The notes below the pieces were generated by a model that was not told the DNA's origin, did not search any database, and was given only the letters and a program-made list of their open reading frames with translations. A stretch of DNA of 10,196 nucleotides from positions 1-10,196 of the forward strand of contig CALIKW010000061.1 in the NCBI GenBank assembly GCA_938017915.1, read 5' to 3'. The translations under genes were made by a program, and so were the position numbers. Origin of the DNA: an uncultured archaeon. Its GTDB lineage: Archaea > Aenigmatarchaeota > Aenigmatarchaeia > CG10238-14 > SCSR01. Positions 1 through 4,261 of this stretch are shown here, one piece after another; within the stretch, counting starts at the first letter, position 1, and the number at the start of each line of letters is the position of its first letter.

Positions 1-100
1 TAAAAACAAATTTAAATTATGGGAAAAGGAGTTGCTATACCTTATATTGTTGCTTTGGTTATTGGGTTAATGATTTTAGTCATAATGGTTTATTTAATCA
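1..100 (+). repeat. Copy 1 of the pilin-array 5' cassette
   Basis: The leader at 1-18 (an AT-only run apart from one C) and the first ~80 nt of the coding sequence match the same part of the copies at 717-842 and 1061-1186. Similarity fades after about residue 27 of the encoded protein. The window begins inside this cassette, so its upstream edge is not visible. It is the most diverged of the four copies at the DNA level, for example in the codons for residues 18-27. Confidence 0.75.
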
Positions 101-363
101 ACAAATTTATCATTAAAGGTGGTGGAGGCACATCTGCTGAAATATGTAGGTCTAGATTTATTGATTGGTGCATAATGTGCAGAAATTTAGGATGGAAAAG
201 AGACAATCTTATTATTCCATCAAGCTTGGTGAATGATTGTGGAGAGGTGATTGGTAAACATCTTGGTTTTTATATAGATAATGCGGAAAATAGATTTTGC
301 GATACAATAAAAACCAAGTTGGATTGCTGTAAGGTAGGTGTGAAAAATGAACAATGTCCATAA
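19..363 (+). CDS. Pilin-like cysteine-rich membrane protein, array member 1
   Basis: A 114-residue protein. It starts MGKG, followed by an uninterrupted hydrophobic helix (about residues 5-30), a glycine linker (34-37) and a cysteine-rich domain with C43, C51, C54, C74, C94, C103, C104 and C113. The short basic start ending in K-G before a hydrophobic helix resembles an archaeal type IV pilin (class III) signal, although the usual Glu at +5 is absent. The outer domain carries the family signature C-[RK]-x-[RK]-[FY]-I-x-W-C-x-x-C at 43-54 and the family GV near the end. Unlike members 3 and 4 it continues past GV for six residues, because its 3' end has run into the next gene: they overlap by 17 nt. 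Exposure on the cell surface is inferred from the even cysteine count and topology. A plain membrane-anchored protein is the alternative. Confidence 0.8.
   Translation: MGKGVAIPYIVALVIGLMILVIMVYLINKFIIKGGGGTSAEICRSRFIDWCIMCRNLGWKRDNLIIPSSLVNDCGEVIGKHLGFYIDNAENRFCDTIKTKLDCCKVGVKNEQCP
337..343 (+). promoter_or_regulatory. Ribosome binding site GGTGTGA for array member 2
   Basis: GGTGTGA lies 3 nt before the ATG at 347 and inside the end of member 1. The same GGTGTGA-AAA-ATG arrangement precedes topoisomerase VI-B at 9349. It resembles the archaeal Shine-Dalgarno GGTGA core and supports translation of member 2 by coupling rather than from its own promoter. Confidence 0.6.
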
Positions 364-715
364 AGGAATTGCTATACCTTATATTATTGCTTTGGTTATT
401 GGATTGTTAGTTTTAGCTTTTATATTTTATTGGATATATAGAACAACAAACCCTTCCTACCTTTCCCTCCAAGAATGTAAATCTCGCTACATAACTTGGT
501 GCACGAGTTGTGCCCAAATGAAGTGGCCAGGATTTCATTGTATGCCACTAGGTGTCTTGGAATGTAAAGAAATTTTACGAAATGCTGGTTTTAAAGTACC
601 GGAAGGTACTTCGTGCTCCCCCAAACAATATATAGAGGTTGCTGATTGTACTTATGAAGATGTGAAAAAGGATTGCGCTGCTTTAGGGGTTTGCTTGAAT
701 AATCCTGCATGTTAA
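347..715 (+). CDS. Pilin-like cysteine-rich membrane protein, array member 2
   Basis: A 122-residue paralogue of its neighbours. The N-terminus is MNNVHKG, then the same hydrophobic helix (8-31), then an outer domain with ten cysteines (44, 52, 55, 65, 73, 90, 101, 110, 116, 122). The signature C-K-S-R-Y-I-T-W-C-T-S-C is at 44-55. The start at 347 is chosen because the GGTGTGA site sits just ahead and because the family K-G appears six residues in. The four residues N-N-V-H replace the second residue of the MGK start seen in members 1, 3 and 4. They are encoded by the tail of member 1, as expected if a deletion removed the intergenic promoter and original start. The C-terminus extends beyond the family GV by about seven residues with two more cysteines. 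Function unknown; a surface or pilus-like subunit is likely. Confidence 0.8.
   Translation: MNNVHKGIAIPYIIALVIGLLVLAFIFYWIYRTTNPSYLSLQECKSRYITWCTSCAQMKWPGFHCMPLGVLECKEILRNAGFKVPEGTSCSPKQYIEVADCTYEDVKKDCAALGVCLNNPAC
362..440 (+). repeat. Copy 2 of the cassette, 79 nt identical to 1099-1177
   Basis: Every base from 362 to 440 matches 1099-1177, including synonymous positions. The outer-domain DNA downstream is not similar at this level, and no AT-rich leader precedes this copy. The sharp edge suggests recent gene conversion or segmental duplication limited to the membrane-helix segment. Confidence 0.9.
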
Positions 716-716
716 A

Positions 717-842
717 TAATTTTTTTATTTTAAAAATAAATCTAAATTATGGGAAAAGGAGTTGCTATACCTTATATTATTGCTTTGGTTATTGGATTGA
801 TAGTTTTAGTTTTGGTGGCTTATTGGATATATAGGATGTTTT
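717..842 (+). repeat. Copy 3 of the cassette (AT leader plus helix segment)
   Basis: 126 nt that align without gaps to 1061-1186 with about ten differences, only one of them in the 32-nt untranslated leader. The leader's strong conservation, right up to the ATG, suggests it carries the promoter of an apparently leaderless gene, though no textbook TATA box stands out. Confidence 0.85.
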
Positions 843-1048
843 CCACAGGAGCTATGTCAGCAGAAGAGTGCAAGTCCAAATTCATAGATTGGTGTACTTC
901 GTGCATGAATAGAAGATGGAAAGGCGGTTCCTTACCTCAAGCAATTAGTGACTGCCTTAAGAACTCGTTTAACATTCTAATTGGAGTTAATGAAAGTTGT
1001 GAGAATGCAACAGCAAAATTAAAATGCTATGAATTTGGGGTTAGATGA
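749..1048 (+). CDS. Pilin-like cysteine-rich membrane protein, array member 3
   Basis: The shortest member at 99 residues. It begins MGKG, has a hydrophobic helix at about 5-31, a short linker (32-37) and an outer domain with six cysteines (41, 49, 52, 69, 84, 93). The family signature C-K-S-K-F-I-D-W-C-T-S-C is at 41-52, and the protein ends in G-V-R. It shows the minimal family plan: a W-C-x-x-C block, a P-x(4,5)-[DE]-C block (around 63-69), one more cysteine, then [KD]-C and a terminal GV. No Shine-Dalgarno is seen; the conserved AT leader directly precedes the ATG, so leaderless expression is likely. The even cysteine number fits three disulfides in an extracytoplasmic domain, which is inference. 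Confidence 0.8.
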   Translation: MGKGVAIPYIIALVIGLIVLVLVAYWIYRMFSTGAMSAEECKSKFIDWCTSCMNRRWKGGSLPQAISDCLKNSFNILIGVNESCENATAKLKCYEFGVR

Positions 1049-1060
1049 GTTTATTGTTAT

Positions 1061-1186
1061 TAATTTTTTTATTTTAAAAATAAATTTAAATTATGGGAAA
1101 AGGAATTGCTATACCTTATATTATTGCTTTGGTTATTGGATTGTTAGTTTTAGCTTTTATATTTTATTGGATATATAAGATGTTTT
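1061..1186 (+). repeat. Copy 4 of the cassette (AT leader plus helix segment)
   Basis: The same 126-nt unit as 717-842. Its inner part, 1099-1177, is the exact duplicate of 362-440. Copy 4 is therefore closest to copy 3 in the leader but to copy 2 in the helix, a mosaic pattern that points to exchange between copies. Confidence 0.85.
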
Positions 1187-1482
1187 CTGGTGGTGGAATG
1201 GATTGTAGAAATTGCAGGGCAAGGTTCATTCAATGGTGCAATCTTTGCGCTACAGCAAATGCTAACTCAGAGGAATGGAGAAAACCAGTTACTACTATGC
1301 CTCTTGATTTAATAGAATGTGCTGATAAATGTAATTTACATCCAAAATCCCAAGTTTGTATATTTGGCGTTGTTGATTGGTGTGATATGAGCTCGTTCGT
1401 TTTATGTCAAAACGTAAATCCGTGTATAACCTGTCAGTTAAAGAAATTAAAGGAAAGTTGTATGGCCCTTGGTGTAGAATAA
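1093..1482 (+). CDS. Pilin-like cysteine-rich membrane protein, array member 4
   Basis: At 129 residues this is the longest member. It has the MGKG start, a hydrophobic helix (5-31), a GGG linker (33-35) and twelve cysteines (38, 41, 49, 52, 76, 80, 89, 97, 105, 111, 114, 123). The signature is preceded by an extra C-x-x-C (38-41), so the domain opens with two closely spaced cysteine pairs. Relative to member 3 it carries an insertion of roughly 25 residues around 89-114, rich in cysteines, and ends G-V-E. It is the last array member visible and converges on the remnant of AMP phosphorylase, whose surviving similarity stops about 8 nt past this gene's stop codon. Leaderless expression from the conserved AT block is likely. 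Pilin-like surface protein by inference; function unknown. Confidence 0.8.
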   Translation: MGKGIAIPYIIALVIGLLVLAFIFYWIYKMFSGGGMDCRNCRARFIQWCNLCATANANSEEWRKPVTTMPLDLIECADKCNLHPKSQVCIFGVVDWCDMSSFVLCQNVNPCITCQLKKLKESCMALGVE

Positions 1483-1489
1483 GATCATC

Positions 1490-1762
1490 TTTTCCCTTTA
1501 TATACTCCAAAGATTTAGGAAAGGGTGCAACTTCTACATCCAAGCTTGCCTTCCTTAAGCTTTAAATGATTATCCTTCTTCATAAACTTTATTTCTCCAT
1601 TTTTCACAATTTGAGGACTTATATTATTGCTGTATTCTCAATTTATCATACTTTAAAAACTCTTTCCATACCCTTTAATCCAAGCTCTTCTGCACCTTCA
1701 GAATTTAAAATAACTATTGGCTTTCCAGATGTTATACTTAAAAGCCTAACTTTGAGTTTCAT
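1490..1762 (-). pseudogene. AMP phosphorylase remnant, N-terminal ~90 residues, frameshifted
   Basis: Read on the minus strand from ATG 1762 (overlapping the upstream stop as ATGA), the first 38 codons give MKLKVRLLSITSGKP and onward, with E-E-L-G-L-K, closely matching the N-terminus of archaeal AMP phosphorylase. A TGA at 1648-1646 ends this frame. Similarity resumes in a second frame with I-V-K-N-G-E-I-K-F (the family's I-V-x-x-G-E-I-G-L-F region) and L-K-L-K-E-G. It then shifts to a third frame with D-V-E-V-A-P-F-P-K-S-L-E-Y-I-K-G-K, matching the family V-E-V-x-P-A-P-x-P-x-S-x-x-Y-I segment. Everything after this, including the whole catalytic domain, is missing. The family normally has about 500 residues. 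The intact enzyme phosphorolyses AMP to ribose-1,5-bisphosphate and adenine. At least two frameshifts plus stops make this a dead gene. Identification rests on recalled family sequence, not a search. Confidence 0.75.
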
Positions 1763-2052
1763 CTCGGAACACACTTATTATTTTCACAAATACATCCTTG
1801 CTCTGGTTTTGGAGAAATTACTTGAGGACAAATTATAAGCTCAGGACATTCTGGCTCTATAAAATTCCTTTTATTAACACACTCCCACTTAGCTCCAGCA
1901 TTTTCTGGGCAACAATTAACGATTCTCCACTCACACTCTTCATTACTTAAACAAAAATTTTTTGGAATGAGTTGAGGTGAAAGTTTAGCTAAAAATATTC
2001 CTAAGTAAACTGAAAATAAGACAATTAAAATTGTTAATGGTATTGTTTCCAT
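1759..2052 (-). CDS. Small secreted or membrane-anchored 10-cysteine protein
   Basis: 97 residues with a hydrophobic N-terminal segment (about 5-22) that could be a signal peptide or anchor. A soluble part follows with ten cysteines (34, 40, 47, 48, 58, 69, 75, 87, 89, 94). Recognisable pieces are N-C-C-P-x(3)-A-G-A-x-W-E-C (46-58) and C-I-C-E-N-N-K-C near the end, a style common in small extracytoplasmic archaeal proteins held by disulfides. I do not recognise a named family. The start is supported by GTGA five bases ahead of the ATG. It sits 7 nt after deoC, and its stop overlaps the ATG of the dead AMP phosphorylase (ATGA), so it was the middle gene of an operon. It shares no signature with the pilin-like proteins nearby. 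Confidence 0.75.
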   Translation of the reverse strand: METIPLTILIVLFSVYLGIFLAKLSPQLIPKNFCLSNEECEWRIVNCCPENAGAKWECVNKRNFIEPECPELIICPQVISPKPEQGCICENNKCVPR

Positions 2053-2056
2053 TTTC

Positions 2057-2060
2057 TCAC
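2057..2060 (-). promoter_or_regulatory. Ribosome binding site GTGA overlapping the deoC stop
   Basis: The minus strand reads TAG-TGAGAAA-ATG, with the deoC stop sharing a G with GTGA, four bases before the next start codon. The identical GTGAGAAA-ATG precedes the small membrane protein at 7933. This supports the start at 2052 and translational coupling to deoC. Confidence 0.55.
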
Positions 2061-2731
2061 TAATATTTTACTTTTTTACTAACTTTTAATCCTTTTATTA
2101 TCTTTACTCCTGAGCTACTTCCTATTCTAGAAGCACCTGCTTTTATAAGTTTTAAAGCCTTTTTGTAATCTCTTATTCCACCAGAAGCCTTTATTTTCAT
2201 TCCTGGCACTACCTTTTTAATTATTTCCAAATCCCTTAATTTTACTCCCCCTCTTAAGCCTGTGCAAGTTTTTATGAATTCTGCTCCTGCTTTCTTTGCT
2301 ATTAAACAAGCTTTTTTAACTTCTTCTTCGCTTAGATCAGGTGTTTCAAGAATAACCTTTACCCCCCTTCCCTTAGCTGCCTTAACAACTTCCCTTATAT
2401 CATTTTCAACTAACTCATACTTTTTGCTTTTAAGCCAGCATCTGTTCAAAACCATATCTATTTCATCTGCTCCATTTTCGACAGCAATTTTTGTTTCTAC
2501 AACTTTTGATTGGGTTGGGTTAAAGCCAAAAGGAAAACCAACAACAGCTATAACTTTTACCTTATTTTTAACCAATTCCTTAGCCTTTTCAACCCAAATA
2601 ACAGGAACACAAACTGAATTGAAGTTATACCTTAAAGCTTCTTTACAAAGCCTCTCTATATCTTTTTCAGTAGAGTTTGGACTAACGTTAGTATGATCTA
2701 TAAACTTAGCTAAATTTTCATTAACAACCAT
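2060..2731 (-). CDS. deoC: Deoxyribose-phosphate aldolase (DERA)
   Basis: 223 residues, the usual length for the class I aldolase that interconverts 2-deoxyribose-5-phosphate with glyceraldehyde-3-phosphate and acetaldehyde in the cytoplasm. Family landmarks in order: I-D-H-T near the N-terminus (11-14), V-C-V-P (40-43), V-V-G-F-P-F-G (63-69), D-E-I-D-M-V-L-N (89-96) with the proton-relay Asp at 92, F-I-K-T-C-T-G (152-158) with the Schiff-base Lys154, and K-I-K-A-S-G-G-I-R (179-187) with the second catalytic Lys181. All key residues are present, so the enzyme is probably active. It heads the minus-strand set with the 10-cysteine protein and the AMP phosphorylase remnant. It diverges from the PRPP synthetase homologue across 38 bp. 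In archaea deoC commonly lies beside nucleoside phosphorolysis genes, consistent with the former operon. Confidence 0.95.
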   Translation of the reverse strand: MVVNENLAKFIDHTNVSPNSTEKDIERLCKEALRYNFNSVCVPVIWVEKAKELVKNKVKVIAVVGFPFGFNPTQSKVVETKIAVENGADEIDMVLNRCWLKSKKYELVENDIREVVKAAKGRGVKVILETPDLSEEEVKKACLIAKKAGAEFIKTCTGLRGGVKLRDLEIIKKVVPGMKIKASGGIRDYKKALKLIKAGASRIGSSSGVKIIKGLKVSKKVKY

Positions 2732-2769
2732 ATTTTATCTTTATAATCTTTAAAAAATTAATTGGTATC
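2732..2769. promoter_or_regulatory. Compact divergent promoter between deoC and the PRPP synthetase homologue
   Basis: Only 38 bp separate the two start codons. On the plus strand CTTTATAATC (2739-2748) is centred about 26 nt before the ATG at 2770, as expected for a leaderless archaeal TATA box. On the minus strand TTTTTTAAAGA (2757-2747) serves deoC, at a somewhat shorter distance. The two elements overlap, so transcription in the two directions may be mutually exclusive. Motif-level inference only. Confidence 0.5.
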
Positions 2770-3384
2770 ATGATAGTTTTTTCCTATTCCTCAATTCCAT
2801 TAGCAAAAAATATTGCTAAAAAGCTTAAAGCCAAATTTTCTAAGTTGGAGATTAAGCATTTTCCTGATGGAGAAATTTACTTAAGGTTTAAGGAAAATTT
2901 AAAGAATAAAGATATAGTAATAGTTCAATCTTTAGCAAGAAGTCCGAATAAAGAGATTGTAGAACTTTTATTTTCTAGCTTGACTGCAAAAGAATTGAGA
3001 GCAAGAAAAGTTTTAGCAGTAATTCCATACTTAGCTTATATGCGTCAAGACAAAAGTTTTAGAAAGGGTGAATGCGTAAGTGCAAGGATTTTGCCAAAAT
3101 TAATAGAAAGTTGTGGAGTAGATGCAGTTTTTACTTTAAACCATAACTTGCACAGAATTAAAAGCTTAAGCAAAGTATTTTCTATTCCTGTTTTTGAGTT
3201 GAGTTGCGAAAAAGAAATTAGTAATTACTTAAAGAAAAATTTTTTAAAAATAAAATGTAAAGTAGTTTCTACAAATTCTGTACAAACAAAATTTAGTAAA
3301 ATAGATGTTTCAGAAGTTTTTTCTTCTGCAATAAAGAGATATTTAACTCAAAAACCTATTAGGGAAATAGATGAATTATTTTGA
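2770..3384 (+). CDS. Truncated ribose-phosphate pyrophosphokinase homologue, active-site loop lost
   Basis: 204 residues against about 285 for archaeal PRPP synthetases, which make PRPP from ribose-5-phosphate and ATP. The N-terminal half is well preserved: F-P-D-G-E (31-35), P-Y-L-A-Y-M-R-Q-D (86-94), and L-H-R-I-K-S-L-S-K-V-F-S-I-P-V (127-141). After residue ~160 the protein jumps to V-V-S-T-N-S...F-S-K-I-D-V-S-E-V (165-183), which corresponds to the family's last 30 residues. About 85-90 residues are missing in frame, including the acidic V-D-D-I-I-S-T-G-G-T PRPP-binding loop and the basic loop. Where the family has D-x-H or N-P-H there is N-H-N (124-126), so the metal-binding His is also replaced. 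Catalysis looks impossible. It may be a regulatory or structural leftover, or a gene in decay whose frame survives. It overlaps the next gene by 14 nt. Confidence 0.85.
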   Translation: MIVFSYSSIPLAKNIAKKLKAKFSKLEIKHFPDGEIYLRFKENLKNKDIVIVQSLARSPNKEIVELLFSSLTAKELRARKVLAVIPYLAYMRQDKSFRKGECVSARILPKLIESCGVDAVFTLNHNLHRIKSLSKVFSIPVFELSCEKEISNYLKKNFLKIKCKVVSTNSVQTKFSKIDVSEVFSSAIKRYLTQKPIREIDELF

Positions 3385-4024
3385 GGAAAAGAGAAGGGAA
3401 ATGGTTGAAAAGCTGAAACAATCTGGCTATTTGAAAGATAGAAGAATAGAAAGGGCTATGCTTAAAGTTAAGAGAGAACTTTTTGTTTTACCTGAATACA
3501 AAGAGGATGCTTATCTTGATACACCTTTACCAATTCCAGGAAATGCTACAATTTCTGCTCCTCACATGCACTGCATTTACTTGCATGCTTTAGAACTTAA
3601 AGAAAATGATAAGGTTTTAGAAGTTGGATTTGGTTCAGGAATTTTGTTGGCTTATATAAAAGAAATAATTGGTAAAGGAGAAATTGTTGGAATAGAAATT
3701 AATCCTGAAACTTTTAAATTTGGGAAGAAAAATTTAAGAAAAGCAGGCTATAAAGACATAAAATTAATTCTTGGAGATGGCTCAAAAGGTTTGGGAAAAA
3801 ACATTAAATTCGATAAAATTTTGGTAAGTGCAGCTTGCCCAGAAATTCCAAAACCATTATTAGAACAATTAAAACCTAAAGGGATTTTAATAGCTCCTGT
3901 TGGAAGTATATCAGGAAGGCAGGAATTGATAAAAATAAAGAAAAATAAGGGAATTAAAAAGGAAAATTTGGGAAGTGTAATTTTCTTACCATTAGTAGGA
4001 AAGTATGGATTTAGGATTGAATAG
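3371..4024 (+). CDS. pcm: Protein-L-isoaspartate O-methyltransferase
   Basis: 217 residues, normal for this repair enzyme, which methylates L-isoaspartyl residues in aged proteins using SAM. Landmarks: V-K-R-E-L-F-V (33-39), A-Y-x-D-x-P-L-P-I (47-55), the substrate-loop T-I-S-A-P-H-M (60-66) as in animal PCMT, SAM motif I V-L-E-V-G-F-G-S-G (82-90), the acidic residue E109 in V-G-I-E-I, G-D-G-S-K-G-L (135-141), motif II at 148-157 and motif III L-K-P-K-G-I-L-I-A-P-V-G (167-178). It starts inside the PRPP synthetase homologue, so it is translated with it. That coupling could be why the upstream frame is kept open. Its 3' end converges on tRNA-Trp. No defect is seen. Confidence 0.95.
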   Translation: MNYFEEKRREMVEKLKQSGYLKDRRIERAMLKVKRELFVLPEYKEDAYLDTPLPIPGNATISAPHMHCIYLHALELKENDKVLEVGFGSGILLAYIKEIIGKGEIVGIEINPETFKFGKKNLRKAGYKDIKLILGDGSKGLGKNIKFDKILVSAACPEIPKPLLEQLKPKGILIAPVGSISGRQELIKIKKNKGIKKENLGSVIFLPLVGKYGFRIE

Positions 4025-4080
4025 TAGAAAAGTCCAAACACATCCAAAAAATTTTCATTCAAGAAATAGGTAATACTCGA

Positions 4081-4103
4081 TTAAGAAATTCCATTTCTCT
4101 TAA
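4081..4103. terminator. Possible hairpin between convergent pcm and tRNA-Trp
   Basis: TTAAGAAAT and ATTTCTCTTAA can pair around a 3-nt loop, with a two-base bulge. It lies in the 88-nt gap where a plus-strand protein gene meets a minus-strand tRNA gene. Archaeal termination usually depends on T-runs more than hairpins, so a terminator role is tentative. Confidence 0.3.
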
Positions 4104-4112
4104 CTATATACA

Positions 4113-4226
4113 TGGGGTCGGAGGGATTTGAACCCTCATTACGAGGTACCTTCCTTTCATTCATTTCAAAGCTCCATCAAAGTACCTCTGGAGCCTCGCG
4201 TCCTAACCAGGTTAGACGACGACCCC
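4113..4226 (-). tRNA. tRNA-Trp (CCA) with a 40-nt intron
   Basis: On the minus strand the acceptor strands GGGGTCG and CGACCCC pair fully, with discriminator A at 4113 and no encoded CCA. The D arm is GTCT...GGAC with loop AACCTGGTTA. The anticodon stem is CGAGG/CCTCG. The loop CT-CCA-G|A gives anticodon CCA, followed by a 4-nt variable region and a T arm GAGGG-TTCAAAT-CCCTC. Placing an intron between 37 and 38 gives a 74-nt mature tRNA with the discriminator. An intron in tRNA-Trp is common across archaea. Confidence 0.93.
4148..4187 (-). other. tRNA-Trp intron, canonical position 37/38
   Basis: 40 nt between G37 and A38. Bases 32-35 (CTCC) can pair at three of four positions with the GAAG ahead of the 3' splice bulge GT|A, a relaxed bulge-helix-bulge. 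The first intron bases, with G37, form GAGGTAC, perfectly complementary to GTACCTC, which spans the 3' splice site and the 3' anticodon-stem strand. The intron also holds TGGAGC, complementary to the GCTCCA around the anticodon. The exact splice points are inferred from the exon fold. Confidence 0.75.
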
Positions 4227-4261
4227 GATAAATTTGTTTTGTTTTAAATTTATTTTAATTT
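4227..4261 (-). promoter_or_regulatory. AT-rich promoter region of tRNA-Trp
   Basis: On the minus strand the spacer reads AAAATAAATTTAAAACAAAA before the tRNA, with TTTAAA centred about 20 nt from the first tRNA base. That fits a TATA box if transcription starts a few bases inside the leader. It directly follows the stop codon of the acyltransferase gene. Confidence 0.4.

Noticed and set aside
1..1186. CRISPR-like array from the regularly repeated segments
   Set aside because: The repeats are long, unequal in spacing and lie within translated genes; they are paralogous coding cassettes, not CRISPR repeats.
1295..1543. Open frame on the minus strand opposite the end of array member 4, 82 codons
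   Set aside because: Its first 18 residues (1543-1490) are the last piece of the AMP phosphorylase remnant; the rest is antisense to a well-supported cysteine-rich gene and has no protein-like features.
1566..1838. Open frame on the plus strand, 90 codons
   Set aside because: It lies opposite the AMP phosphorylase remnant and the 10-cysteine gene, has no ribosome binding site or recognisable domain, and its composition follows from reading those genes backwards.
2262..2696. Long open frame of 144 codons antisense to deoC
   Set aside because: deoC is certain from its catalytic residues; this frame is the low-complexity, Ser/Thr/Leu-rich shadow expected opposite a lysine-rich AT-rich gene.
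3748..4062. Open frame on the minus strand opposite pcm
   Set aside because: Overlaps conserved SAM-binding motifs of pcm in antisense and shows no motif of its own.
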